64,000 nt of DNA from an uncultured Pseudomonadota bacterium (GTDB lineage: Bacteria; Myxococcota_A; UBA796; GCA-2862545): contig CAJXTB010000002.1 of the NCBI GenBank assembly GCA_913061235.1, forward strand, positions 372,001 to 436,000, written 5' to 3'. Positions 54,035 through 63,043 of the stretch are shown in pieces. Position 1 is the first letter of the stretch. Each line of letters starts with the position of its first letter. A model generated the notes under the pieces. The model worked only from the letters and a program-made list of their open reading frames with translations, made no database searches and had not been told where the DNA came from. A program made the position numbers and the translations under genes.

Positions 54035-54605
54035 AAGGCGATGTGGCGCTGGATTCGGCGTCGCTGCAGTTCTAGCGTAGCGAGCTACGCGTCGGCCTTT
54101 GCTCCTTGCCTCCCACGCCACCTCACCTCCTAAAAGGGTATTTGGGAGGTTGGAAAGGAAGATGTGGCGCGGTATTCGGCGTGGCTGCGGTCCTAGCGTA
54201 GCGAGCTACGCGTCGTCCCTGGCTCCTTGCCTCCGACCCCACCTCACCGCTTAGAAAGGAGTGTTGGAAGGAAGGGTATGGCGCGGGCTTGCACTATGTT
54301 CAGCGTCGCTACAGATCTAGCGTAGCGAGCTACGCGTCGTCCCTGGCTCCTTGCCTCCGACCCCATCTCACCGCTTAGAAAGGAGTGTTGGAAGGGAGGT
54401 TATGGCGCGGGCTGGGGCTATATTCGGCGTCGCTGCGGTCCTAGCGTAGCGAGCTACGCGTCGGCCTTTGCTCCTAGCCTCCGAACCACTCTCCGCCGCG
54501 CTGGCTTGTCTCGTGTGGCTACAGGGGCGAGTAGGTAGGGCGCGGCTCGGATTCGGCCTTGCTGCGGTTCTAGTGTAGCGAGCTGCGCGTCAGCCCTGGC
54601 TACAA
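54032..54605 (+). repeat. five ~124-bp tandem repeats with a conserved palindrome
   Basis: Starting at the bamA stop, a unit of about 124 bases is repeated five times. Each copy contains TAGCGTAGCGAGCTACGCG (at 54073, 54194, 54318, 54442 and a diverged 54571), a GCGTAG-CGAG-CTACGC hairpin, flanked by [TC]GGC-GTcGCTGC and CTCCTTGCCTCCGA-type blocks, and most have an AAAGGAgTGTTGGAAGG block. Spacings are 121, 124, 124 and 129. In copy 5 both stem changes leave T-G wobbles. No coding frame spans it. Confidence 0.9.
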
Positions 54606-54758
54606 ACATCCGCTGCCCCACAGCTTGCGAATCCCCACAGCTGGACTCCCAATGCCGGCGCCGAAGGGCGTCTGCTCTGACCTCTGACTTCTGACCTCTG
54701 ACTTCTGACGTCTGACCTCCAGAACCGCCAAAACCCCGCTACTCCACATAGACAGTGT
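54606..54758. other. remainder of the bamA-downstream gap
   Basis: About 150 bases up to the next gene's stop codon. It contains the heptamer array at 54675-54716; otherwise nothing recognisable. Confidence 0.5.
54675..54716 (+). repeat. heptamer array NTCTGAC x6
   Basis: Six 7-bp units ([CTG]TCTGAC) in tandem. The same unit occurs in both orientations near 63.1-63.3 kb, so it is a dispersed short tandem repeat of this genome. Confidence 0.85.
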
Positions 54759-55088
54759 CTACGGTGCAATCTTCCAGCCGCAGCCTTCATTGGCAGCGTC
54801 TAGGATGGACTCAATGCGGGGCTGCTCGAAGTTGGCTGGGCACTGAAAGCCGTTGGGCTCGAAGGATTGGATGAACTCACCGCCTTCGTAGCAGTCGCAC
54901 TGGGTGGGCTGGGTGCGGCCGTCGCAGCGGACTTCGTAGTTGGTGCCGTCTTCACAGGAACCCCAGGTGAAGCCGCAACAGCCGTCCTGACCGTCACACT
55001 CGGGTGTTGTGGCCTGGCTGTCCTGTACGAGACACTCGGTCTCTCCACAGGCAGTCAGGAGCAAGGGCAGTAGGGCGATGAAGCGCAT
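54759..55088 (-). CDS. small Cys-rich lipoprotein
   Basis: 109 residues. The signal peptide ends LLLTAC (Cys14). The mature part of ~95 residues has 11 further cysteines, including GCCGFTWGSC, RCDGRTQ, QCDCYEGG and FQCPANF, which should form disulfides outside the cytoplasm. The pattern loosely recalls small secreted Cys-rich domains, but no family is recognised. A GGAGG ribosome site lies four bases before ATG. The symporter gene is upstream on the same strand (23 bases away), so they may be cotranscribed. Confidence 0.78.
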   Translation of the reverse strand: MRFIALLPLLLTACGETECLVQDSQATTPECDGQDGCCGFTWGSCEDGTNYEVRCDGRTQPTQCDCYEGGEFIQSFEPNGFQCPANFEQPRIESILDAANEGCGWKIAP

Positions 55089-55111
55089 GGAACGTCCTCC
55101 GAGACTGTTGG

Positions 55112-57460
55112 CTAACCGTCAGCACCTGCAGATGCCGCGAAGCCACCACTGTTGAGCTTGTCGCGGTAGCTGTCGAGCGCCTTCTTCACGTGCCCAGAGA
55201 GCAGCAAGGCACCAGCAATGTTCGGTACTGCCATGCCAAGAACCATCAGGTCGCTAAAGTCGAGCACGTTGCCGAGCTTGATGACTGCGCCAAAGACGAC
55301 AAAGCAGACGAAGACCAACTTGTAGGGCAAGCGCGCCCAGTCGCCAAACAGCCACACGGCGGCACGCTCGCCGTAGTAGCTCCATGAAATCATGGTCGAG
55401 AACGCGAACAGCACAACGGCGATGGTCAGCACGTAGGGGAACCACCAGAACACGGTCTCGAAGGCAGCTGAGGTCATCAGCACGCCGTCACCGGTGTCTT
55501 GGGTGTACACGCCAGTCACAACAACGACCAGGCCGGTCATGGTGCACACTAGAATGGTGTCGATGAACGGCTCGAGCAGTGCCACGATGCCTTCGCGGAC
55601 GGGCTCTGGCGTACTTGCCGCAGAGTGAGCAATCGAGGCCGAGCCAACGCCCGCTTCGTTGCTGAAGGCAGCGCGCTGGAAGCCAACGACGAGAACACCC
55701 ATCAGGCCGCCAAGGCCGGCGAGGGGGGTGAAGGCTTCACCGATGATGAGGCCGATAGCAGCTGGGACCTCGGAGGCGTTGACCGCCAGGACGCCAATGC
55801 CAGCGAGCAGGTAGACGCCACACATGACGGGAACGATGACGCCCGCAGCCACGCCAATGCGCTTGATGCCGCCCATGATGACCATACCGACGAGGCCCGC
55901 GAGGACCACGCCGTAGACGACAGACATGTAGAACACTGCATTTTCGGTTCCCAAGTCTGGAACCAGGTTTGCAGCGACACCAGCGACAGCGGCGAACGAC
56001 TGGTTCGCCTGGAACATGTTGCCGCCGCCGAAGCTCGCGCCAATGCACATCACCGCGAACAATGCAGCCAGCGGGTAGCCGACAGCCGAGCCAACGAGCT
56101 TGCCCGAGCTTCCAAGACGACGCTCAGCGAGCTCCACGATGCCGCGTGACAGGTAGTGCATGGGACCGCCGGACACTTCGCCCTTAGCGTTGGTGCGTCG
56201 GTACATCTGGCCGAGCGTGCACTCGACGAACTTGGAGGACATGCCCAAGGTGCCCGCGAGGACCATCCAGAACACCGCGCCAGGGCCACCAGTCGCAACG
56301 GCAATGGCGACGCCAGAGATGTTTCCAAGGCCAACGGTTGCGGACAGTGCCGACGACAACGCCTGGAAGTGACTGATCTCGCCAGGGTCTTCGTCGTGGT
56401 CGTAGCGTCCGGCGGTCACGGCGATTGCGTGGCCGAACATGCGGACGTTTACGAACATCATGCGGAAGGTGAAGAACACCGCACCGAGAATCAGCCAGAA
56501 GACCACAAAGGGGACCTTAAGTTGGCGAGGATTGCCGACGTCTGCCAATGTGGAGTCCACTGCAGGAACGGACAGAACCGCGCGGCTCAGGGAGTCGATC
56601 GACACGACGGTTGCAGCCACTTGAATGGTGACGTCTTCCATCTCACCTTCGGCATTTTCAACCTGGCGAATGGCGTCGACTGGAACCTGCATGCCAGCGA
56701 CGATGGGCAACAAGTCGGACGGCAACGTGCCGCTTCCAGAGCGGACTTCGCCAGCGGGCGTGACCTGCAGCTTGATGCCCTCGGTACCTGGGGCATCGAC
56801 GGACAGCAGCACTTCGCTTCCATCTGCAGCGAGCAGCTCAGCCTGACCCAGAGCAATGCCCATAGCGGCCAGATCAACACGGCCACCGATGGCCGAGCCC
56901 ATGACCTGTCCGTCTTCGATGGTCAGGCTGTAGGTGACCCCACCCACATCTCGTTCAACTGGCTCGTCCAACACAGGAAACTTGCCTGCGAGGCTCGCAA
57001 TGTGAACATCCCCCATCTGCACAACGCCGGTCTCCGACACGCCGAGAGCACGGGTAAAGAGCGGCGCATTGGCTGCAGAGTACGGGGCGATGACCTCCAT
57101 CTCATTGACCGAGCGTTGCAAGAGGAACTGGTAGGCGTCCGCACCTTCAGGCAGCGACTCGCCACGCACGGGCTGTCCAGCGACGTAGCGCTGGAGCTCC
57201 ACATCTAGAGCAGGGTTGCCCAGGAGTGGTTCTTGAGCTTCAGCCGGGTCCATCGTGTTGTCAAAGACCCACAAGTCGTAGAACAACACGGAGAACAGGG
57301 GCGCAACGAGGTAAGTACCGAAGGCTTCGTCTACAGCGTCCATCGTTGAGGCTGCGGCCGCCGTTTCCTCAACTTCGTCCTGTGCCTGGGCGCTTGCTGT
57401 GACGACTAGGAGTGTGAGAGTGGCCATCAGCCAGCGTGACAGGGCGTTCAAACGGTACAT
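55112..57460 (-). CDS. sodium:alanine symporter family (AGCS) protein with ~250-residue insert
   Basis: 782 residues from the ATG at 57460 with CGGAGG upstream. A signal-like N-terminus (ends AQA-QD) and a hydrophobic stretch FGTYLVAPLFSVLFYDL come first; ~63-310 is a hydrophilic beta-rich domain probably in the periplasm; from ~314 the transporter core runs to the end. Core motifs match AGCS: FQALSSALSATVGLGNISGVAIA, GPGAVFWM, FSNEAGVGSASIAHSAA and PVREGIVALLEPFIDT. It would import an amino acid with Na+ or H+. Usual AGCS length is ~450-550, so the insert, placed between the first and second hydrophobic segments, is the main oddity. Confidence 0.93.
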   Translation of the reverse strand: MYRLNALSRWLMATLTLLVVTASAQAQDEVEETAAAASTMDAVDEAFGTYLVAPLFSVLFYDLWVFDNTMDPAEAQEPLLGNPALDVELQRYVAGQPVRGESLPEGADAYQFLLQRSVNEMEVIAPYSAANAPLFTRALGVSETGVVQMGDVHIASLAGKFPVLDEPVERDVGGVTYSLTIEDGQVMGSAIGGRVDLAAMGIALGQAELLAADGSEVLLSVDAPGTEGIKLQVTPAGEVRSGSGTLPSDLLPIVAGMQVPVDAIRQVENAEGEMEDVTIQVAATVVSIDSLSRAVLSVPAVDSTLADVGNPRQLKVPFVVFWLILGAVFFTFRMMFVNVRMFGHAIAVTAGRYDHDEDPGEISHFQALSSALSATVGLGNISGVAIAVATGGPGAVFWMVLAGTLGMSSKFVECTLGQMYRRTNAKGEVSGGPMHYLSRGIVELAERRLGSSGKLVGSAVGYPLAALFAVMCIGASFGGGNMFQANQSFAAVAGVAANLVPDLGTENAVFYMSVVYGVVLAGLVGMVIMGGIKRIGVAAGVIVPVMCGVYLLAGIGVLAVNASEVPAAIGLIIGEAFTPLAGLGGLMGVLVVGFQRAAFSNEAGVGSASIAHSAASTPEPVREGIVALLEPFIDTILVCTMTGLVVVVTGVYTQDTGDGVLMTSAAFETVFWWFPYVLTIAVVLFAFSTMISWSYYGERAAVWLFGDWARLPYKLVFVCFVVFGAVIKLGNVLDFSDLMVLGMAVPNIAGALLLSGHVKKALDSYRDKLNSGGFAASAGADG

Positions 57461-57508
57461 CAATCCTCCGGAGGCCGTGCCTAGTAGCACTCTTGGGGGG
57501 ATTTCCAA

Positions 57509-59386
57509 GTGAGAGGAATGACAGGCGTGACGCAATCGCAGTGGATACTGGTTTTGATGGCGGGATTGAGCGCTTGCACCCTGGGTGACAGCCGAATTCA
57601 GCTTGCCGACATTGAGGCGCCGGTTCAGCTTGCAGTGGGCGAGACGGTAGCCCGAATATCGGCGCGAACCGACACCGATGGCTTCTACGCCCTCGGCGTC
57701 GCTCATGCCCAGGCTCGGCCGGAGGCTCTTCGAGTACAGCACTGTCGTATCCATTCCTGTGACGTGCCCTCTGACGTCCTCTCACTCGGCTTGGTGGCTA
57801 TGGGTGAGCAACGAATGCTGCAGTCCAGCCCAGAAGAGCGGCGGTTGTTGGACGCCTACTCGCGCGGCATCCGCGACACGCTGCCGGGTCTTGCCTGGCA
57901 AGCGGCGGACAGCGTGGCTCTGGTGTATCTGCGCGGCCTAAGTCACAGCGCCGGCCTGATGACCGAACGGTCTGCACTGCTTGCTCAACAGCTTGATGTT
58001 CTGGACTTAGATGACGCCATTCGGGACGACGGGTTGGCGACAGAGACTGCCTGGAACGACCTGCGCGGTCAGCTTCCAAACGACCCCATCATTCCAGCGG
58101 CATTCCTCACACCGGCACCCGTGACGTCTGCCGTGGCTGTCAGCTCGCGTCGCAGCGCGTCGGGTGCCTCGGTGCTTGGTGCGGTGATGGCGCGCAGAGA
58201 TGTCGAGGTTGAGCTGCTCGCTATTCAGCTGGAGACTCCGAATTTTCACGTCAGCGGACTCACAGAACCAGGAATCCCGGCCTTCTGGGCAGGGCGCAAT
58301 GGCTCCACTGCCTGGTCGCTGACCGCAGCCAATACCGATGCAATGGACCTGGTTGTCGTCGGGCTGCAGGAGCGCGTGTACACCGTCGCTGGCGAAGAGT
58401 TTGTGCTGTCTGATGACGATATGACCGAGATGGGACCCCTGGTTGCCCGCAATGACAGCGTTGGGCTCGTCCTCCGCATGGCGGGTGTTGAGGCCACGGA
58501 TGAGACGTTGCCGGTTCTGTGGGCATTGGCACAGACACCGACGGTCATTGAAGCCGTTCGTGCCTTCGACCGCCCAGTCGGTTCCGCTTGGCACTTGGTG
58601 AGCGCAGATACCGAAGGGCACATTGCAGATGCCGTGGTTGGGCGCATTGTTCGCCGTCGTGGTGTCACCGGCCGGGTTCCGCACGATGTTCGCGAGAGCG
58701 ACTTGTGGCAGGGCCGCGTAGACCGTCTGCCGCGCACGCTCGACCCACCCATTGGTGTAGTCGCGACGACCGGAACTAGACCTCACTCGCCGGTTAGCGT
58801 TGCCATGGGTACCGACTTTCCCGACGGTCGCCGCGCTGACCGCTTGGCAGCCCATGTCGTGTGGCAGTCGGATGCCAGTTCAACCAAGCTGTGGACAACA
58901 CTGTCCGACCCATTCTTAGCGAGTACCGGCTTGCCGGATGTATTGAACGGCGTGGAGCCGTCCACCGAAGCCGGGCAGCGTTGCCGCGACGTCTTGTTGG
59001 CATGGGACGGTGACGTGCGTGATGCTGAAGCCGGTGCCACCTGGGCCGCTTGGAGGCAGGCTCTGTCGGAACAGACGCTCGAGACCTGGCAAGTGCCGGC
59101 TGCTGCCGCTTGGCGAGCACTCGGTGACTACGACCCGGAGCCGCCGGGTGCCCCGTGGAGCGCGAGACCTGTGTCACAGCGTGCAGCTGCCCTCGACACC
59201 GCGTGCGTAACGCCGCTTGACGCAAGAATCGGCGCGTCAGGGGCGCTGTGGCCAGCCGCTCCCGATTTTCTCGCGGGGGCAATCGTGATTGATCTGGCCG
59301 ACCCGAGCATTCAAGTGTGGGACGGCGAACGCTTGCGCACCCTCACAGACCTGCCGAGTCGGGCTGTGACCCTGCAGCCCCAGTGA
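57509..59386 (+). CDS. penicillin-acylase-like lipoprotein (Ntn hydrolase family), possibly inactive
   Basis: 625 residues. Lipobox GLSAC (about 20-23). The alpha-chain part begins TDGFYALGVAHAQAR, the family's 'D-x-x-x-AxG-x-x-x-A-x-x-R' start. The expected cleavage and nucleophile site 'S-N-N-W-x-x-x-G-x-x-[ST]-x-[ST]-G' aligns with SAVAVSSRRSASGASVLG (S207), keeping the Ser but not the Asn. The downstream beta-chain motif is conserved: GIPAFWAGRNGSTAWSLTAANTDAMD (family G-H-N-x-x-x-A-W-x-x-T). Lipid-anchored acylases of this family hydrolyse amides such as acyl-homoserine lactones or beta-lactams. Loss of the Asn raises doubt about catalysis. GTG start; the G-run at 57494-57500 is a fair ribosome site. 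Confidence 0.85.
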   Translation: MRGMTGVTQSQWILVLMAGLSACTLGDSRIQLADIEAPVQLAVGETVARISARTDTDGFYALGVAHAQARPEALRVQHCRIHSCDVPSDVLSLGLVAMGEQRMLQSSPEERRLLDAYSRGIRDTLPGLAWQAADSVALVYLRGLSHSAGLMTERSALLAQQLDVLDLDDAIRDDGLATETAWNDLRGQLPNDPIIPAAFLTPAPVTSAVAVSSRRSASGASVLGAVMARRDVEVELLAIQLETPNFHVSGLTEPGIPAFWAGRNGSTAWSLTAANTDAMDLVVVGLQERVYTVAGEEFVLSDDDMTEMGPLVARNDSVGLVLRMAGVEATDETLPVLWALAQTPTVIEAVRAFDRPVGSAWHLVSADTEGHIADAVVGRIVRRRGVTGRVPHDVRESDLWQGRVDRLPRTLDPPIGVVATTGTRPHSPVSVAMGTDFPDGRRADRLAAHVVWQSDASSTKLWTTLSDPFLASTGLPDVLNGVEPSTEAGQRCRDVLLAWDGDVRDAEAGATWAAWRQALSEQTLETWQVPAAAAWRALGDYDPEPPGAPWSARPVSQRAAALDTACVTPLDARIGASGALWPAAPDFLAGAIVIDLADPSIQVWDGERLRTLTDLPSRAVTLQPQ

Positions 59387-59420
59387 TGTGCTTCTGAACG
59401 AAGAGCGGCCCCCGAACGGC

Positions 59421-60365
59421 CTAGCTGTCGAGCTCAAAGCCAACGCGGCGAAGTCCCTTACTGGTCTTCGACCAGTCCTTTTCGACCTTCACGAAGAGCT
59501 TGAGGAACACCTTGCAGTCGAGGAGCGTCTCGAGTTCTTTGCGGGCGTCAGTGCCGATTCGCTTGAGCATAGAGCCGCGCTTGCCGATGACGATGCCCTT
59601 CTGGCTGTCCCGCTCGACCACAATCTTGGCGTGAATGCGGGTGAGATTCTTCGGTGTGTCGCGTTCTTCCTCGTCAAAGCTCTCAACCTCCACGAACGTA
59701 GCGTAGGGGATTTCCTGCTCGGTCAGGTGGAAGAGCTTCTCGCGAATGACCTCGGCGGTCAGGAAGCGCTCGGACAGCTCGGTCCATGCATCGGTGGGGT
59801 AGACCGGCGGATGCACAGGCAGGTGCTTGACGATTTCGCCCTTGAGCGCTTCGACGTTCAGGCCCTTCAGGGCTGAGAGGGGCACGGCAGCTGCGAGAGG
59901 GACACGCTCACTGAGAGCCTCGATGACCGGAAGAACCAGCTCCTTCGAGATCATATCCATCTTGTTTGCGGCCAGAATGACGGGGGTCTTCGAGTCGACC
60001 AACGCCGTTGCGATCAGCTCGTCCACACTGTCCAGAAGCTCCGTATTGTCCTTCTTCAAGCGCTTGGCGAGCGTGGTCATGTCGGCGAGCCAGATTACGA
60101 CGTCGCAGTCGTCAATCGCCGACAGAGCGCCCTTGACCATGACCTTGTTCAGCTCGGTGTGCGCGTCATGAATGCCAGGGGTGTCCACCAGAATCATCTG
60201 GCTATCCTCGGCATTCAAGATTCCGCGAATCCGGTTGCGCGTGGTCTGTGGCTTGGCCGAGATGATGGCCAGCTTTCCGCCGAGCAGGTTGTTCATCAGG
60301 GTGGATTTGCCGGCGTTGGGGCGTCCAACAAGGGCGGCGTAGCCGGTACGAAAACTGTCACTCAT
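59421..60365 (-). CDS. era: ribosome-assembly GTPase Era
   Basis: 314 residues. It binds the 3' end of 16S rRNA during small-subunit maturation. GTPase motifs: G1 GRPNAGKST (about 14-22), G2 KPQTTRNRI, G3 DTPGIHD, G4 NKMD; the C-terminal KH domain contains VERDSQKGIVIGKRGSMLKRIG. The last residues are longer than usual by a few. It overlaps the preceding radical SAM gene by eight bases. With rnc two genes upstream the pair is the common rnc-era arrangement. Confidence 0.97.
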   Translation of the reverse strand: MSDSFRTGYAALVGRPNAGKSTLMNNLLGGKLAIISAKPQTTRNRIRGILNAEDSQMILVDTPGIHDAHTELNKVMVKGALSAIDDCDVVIWLADMTTLAKRLKKDNTELLDSVDELIATALVDSKTPVILAANKMDMISKELVLPVIEALSERVPLAAAVPLSALKGLNVEALKGEIVKHLPVHPPVYPTDAWTELSERFLTAEVIREKLFHLTEQEIPYATFVEVESFDEEERDTPKNLTRIHAKIVVERDSQKGIVIGKRGSMLKRIGTDARKELETLLDCKVFLKLFVKVEKDWSKTSKGLRRVGFELDS

Positions 60366-61284
60366 GGTGTGTCCTTCGGACGCGGTGGTGTCCGCGCTCC
60401 AAGTCAGGGTCGGCAGCGACCGTCACAGAGGCCAGCCGGTAGGTGTCGCGCAGCACGCGAACATTGTGATTCTCCGCGCCCTTAGTGCGGCTGAGGTCTG
60501 CTGGCGCGCACTCAATCACCACATCCGCTCCCTTAGGGACATCCGACAGCAACACAGTGAGTCGAGACAAGGCTCTGTGACTCTCAACAGTCTCGCGTAG
60601 CGAAGGGTGCAGCGGCCCAGCGACGGCGCGTCCGAGGCCATCTGGACCGGGCTGCATACCGACACGCAACACGGTGACGCTGTGGGCCTCGTAGATCTCC
60701 ATGACCTGCCGCGACCACTCCGCCGCCGCCTCGACAGACAGTGGGAAGTAGCGCTTGTCTATCCATTGCTGTTCCAGGTCTGCACCGGCCAGGACGAGGG
60801 CGGGGTGAATTCGCACGGTGTGAACCAACGGGGCGAGCGCAACGGCATCCGCGAGGGCGTCTTCGAGTGTTCCTGCGGGCAGACCAAGCGCCTGTACGAC
60901 ACCCACCTCGATGCCCCACGAACGCATCGCTGTGGCCATTGCGACGACGCGACTGCCCCGGTAGCGACGTCCACTCCAGCGCAGCAGCCGGTCATTGAGG
61001 GACAACGCATCCAACTCAACACGCACGACCCCTTGTCGGACCAGCTCTTCCGCGCGGCGTCTACTCAATAAGTCAGGGCGTACGCGAATACGAACGTCGC
61101 GGCCGGTGAACCAGGACATCCATGTGTCCGACGGAGGTGCGCCCCCAAAGACATGCACCGGTCCTTCGCGTTGTTCGAGCAGGACTCGGACGACGTCATC
61201 GCCGTCGACTTGGCCCTGCGGTGTGCACAAGACGCAGCGCTGCCGCGTCTCGCAACAGCCCGTGTGCAGCGCAATCGATTTCAC
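60358..61284 (-). CDS. Elp3-like radical SAM protein with altered cluster motif
   Basis: 308 residues, GTG start in a GTGA overlap with rnc. Its body aligns with the Elp3-like radical SAM proteins often found beside rnc in Firmicutes: VFGGAPP (family 'FFGGSFT'), VRPDLL (family 'STRPD'), VRVELDALSLNDRLLRWSGR (family 'IELGxQS...RGH'), VHTVRIHPALVLAGADLEQQW, YFPLSVEAAAEW and RVGMQP...GPLHPSLRE. The cluster motif, usually C-x3-C-x2-C, reads CCETRQRCVLC, giving C-x5-C-x2-C or C-x6-C-x2-C. The function of the family is unknown; Elp3 itself modifies tRNA wobble uridines. Possible partners are mnmA and rnc in the same unit. Confidence 0.88.
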   Translation of the reverse strand: MKSIALHTGCCETRQRCVLCTPQGQVDGDDVVRVLLEQREGPVHVFGGAPPSDTWMSWFTGRDVRIRVRPDLLSRRRAEELVRQGVVRVELDALSLNDRLLRWSGRRYRGSRVVAMATAMRSWGIEVGVVQALGLPAGTLEDALADAVALAPLVHTVRIHPALVLAGADLEQQWIDKRYFPLSVEAAAEWSRQVMEIYEAHSVTVLRVGMQPGPDGLGRAVAGPLHPSLRETVESHRALSRLTVLLSDVPKGADVVIECAPADLSRTKGAENHNVRVLRDTYRLASVTVAADPDLERGHHRVRRTHHE

Positions 61285-61979
61285 GACGCGCGGCGGCTCA
61301 GTGCGTCTGCGGCGGCATGTTTCATTGCCTCGCGCTTGGTCCTTCCAGTACCCGAGCCGAGCAAGTCTTCACCAATGTGGACATCAACACTGAAGCAGGG
61401 GGCATGGGCTGGGCCGTCTTTGCCGGTGACTCGGTACGACGGAGCCACTCCCGATTCGGCTTGGGTCGCCTCTTGCAGTCGACTGCGTGGGTCTTTGAAC
61501 GGGTCGTTGCCAACATTACCGCCGTCAACGAGCGCCTGGATGCGGGTGGCGAACCACGTGCCTACAGCGTCGTCAGCCACAGCATGACCGCCGTCTAGGT
61601 ACAAGGCTCCGAGCAAGGCCTCTGTGGACGCCGCCAAGGAACGAGGACGTGTCCGACCGCCGGAGTCTGCTTCGCCTTTGCCCAGGCGCAGCAGCTCATC
61701 CAGGCCAAGGTCCATGGCAATCATGGCGAGAGTCTGGGTGTTGACCAGCATCGCTCGTGCTCGAGACAGTCGGCCTTCGTTGCCCTTGGGAAAGGCACTG
61801 AACAGCGCATGGCTAATGGCCACTTGGAGAACAGCGTCTCCAAGAAACTCGAGCCTCTCATTGTCGGGACAGCTCTGCTCATGCGCGAACGATGAGTGGG
61901 TCAGCGCTTCAGCGAAGAGGTCGCGGTCGGTAAAGGTGTAGCCAAGTCGCTCTTCGAGCAGGGCCATTCCTTTGGTCAC
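61281..61979 (-). CDS. rnc: ribonuclease III
   Basis: 232 residues. It cleaves double-stranded RNA, processing rRNA precursors. The RNase III signature NERLEFLGDAVL (catalytic acidic residues) and ASTEALLGALYLDGG (second catalytic Glu) are present; the dsRNA-binding domain (about 160-230) includes DPRSRLQEATQAESGVAPSYRVTGKDGPAHAPCFSV and GTGRTKREAMKHAAADAL. ATG overlaps the mnmA stop (ATGA) and its stop overlaps the next start (GTGA), so mnmA, rnc and the radical SAM gene are translationally linked. Confidence 0.97.
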   Translation of the reverse strand: MTKGMALLEERLGYTFTDRDLFAEALTHSSFAHEQSCPDNERLEFLGDAVLQVAISHALFSAFPKGNEGRLSRARAMLVNTQTLAMIAMDLGLDELLRLGKGEADSGGRTRPRSLAASTEALLGALYLDGGHAVADDAVGTWFATRIQALVDGGNVGNDPFKDPRSRLQEATQAESGVAPSYRVTGKDGPAHAPCFSVDVHIGEDLLGSGTGRTKREAMKHAAADALSRRAS

Positions 61980-63043
61980 GCGGCCTCCAGGGCCTTGGTG
62001 ATGAACCCGCCGCCCAGAACGGTGTCGCCCCGGTAGAACACGGCAGCCTGACCGGGTGCGACCGCCCGTCCCGCTTCATGGAACTGAACAGTTGGGACAT
62101 CGCCCTCGCTAATCGTGCACGGGATCAGAGCGCCGCGATGGCGAATGCGGACATGGACCACATCTTCAGGTGCAGGACGGTCGAACCAGTTGCAGCGTGC
62201 GGCAACGAGTCCTTGGTGCAGTAGGCGGTCTGGGTCTGTGCTGACAATGACTCGAGCGGTCTCGGGGTCGACGCTGAGCACGTAGGCTGGCTTACCCAGC
62301 GCAATGCCAAGTCCCTTTCGCTGACCGACGGTGTAGCGGTAGTAGCCGTCGTGGTAGCCGAGCACCTCGCCGGCTTCGTTGACGATTTCGCCGCTGGCAT
62401 CTGCGTCAGGATGCATTTCCTTCACCAGGCGCGCATGGTCGTCATCTGGGACAAAGCAGACGTCTTGGCTCTCTGGCTTGTCTGCGGTCACCATGCCTAA
62501 ACGCTTGGCGTGTGCACGGACTTCAGCCTTGGTCATGCCGCCTAGCGGGAAGAGCGTCTTGGTCAGGGCATCGGTTGAGATGGGGAAGAGGAAGTAGGAC
62601 TGGTCCTTTCCTGGGTCCACTGCTGCACGAAGCATCGGGCCGTCTTCGCCGTGCTCGACTTGGGCATAGTGACCGGTGGCCAGCGCCTCTGCGCCAAGAG
62701 CGACTGCGCGGGCCATGAGCACCTTGAACTTCAGAACGCCATTGCACTGAATGCAAGGGTTCGGCGTAGCGCCGGCCTTGTAGCTGTCTACGAAGTCGTT
62801 AATCACGGCCTTCTTGAACGCAGCCTTGAGGTTCATGACGTAGAAGGGGATATCGAGCTTGTCGGCGACGACCCGTGCGTCTAGCGCATCGTCAAGTCCG
62901 CAGCAGCTCTTGGCCTTCACCGCACTGACCGCTTGGTCGTGCAGCTTCATGTGAACGCCAATGACTTCGTGCCCTTGTTCAACGAGCAAGCCCGCAGCTA
63001 CCGAGGAGTCCACGCCTCCGCTCATCGCCACTACAACACGCAT
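61976..63043 (-). CDS. mnmA: tRNA-specific 2-thiouridylase MnmA
   Basis: 355 residues from the ATG at 63043 (GGAGG five bases upstream; upstream frame lacks family likeness). It thiolates U34 of tRNA-Lys, -Glu and -Gln in the cytoplasm. PP-loop AMSGGVDSSVAA (about 6-17); the catalytic Cys pair is in ATPNPCIQCN and PESQDVCFVPD; the substrate loop is GHYAQ; GQRKGLGIA and the C-terminal barrel end FYRGDTVLGGGFI. Together with lysS in this window and the Elp3-like protein, it adds to tRNA-wobble functions here, though that may be chance. Confidence 0.97.
   Translation of the reverse strand: MRVVVAMSGGVDSSVAAGLLVEQGHEVIGVHMKLHDQAVSAVKAKSCCGLDDALDARVVADKLDIPFYVMNLKAAFKKAVINDFVDSYKAGATPNPCIQCNGVLKFKVLMARAVALGAEALATGHYAQVEHGEDGPMLRAAVDPGKDQSYFLFPISTDALTKTLFPLGGMTKAEVRAHAKRLGMVTADKPESQDVCFVPDDDHARLVKEMHPDADASGEIVNEAGEVLGYHDGYYRYTVGQRKGLGIALGKPAYVLSVDPETARVIVSTDPDRLLHQGLVAARCNWFDRPAPEDVVHVRIRHRGALIPCTISEGDVPTVQFHEAGRAVAPGQAAVFYRGDTVLGGGFITKALEAA

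Noticed and set aside
54032-54605. CRISPR array
   Set aside because: The repeated unit is ~124 bases with only short variable parts; there are no unique ~30-bp spacers and no cas genes.
56156-57208. 350-codon frame opposite the symporter gene
   Set aside because: Composition is a shadow of the symporter; no ribosome site and no recognisable domain.
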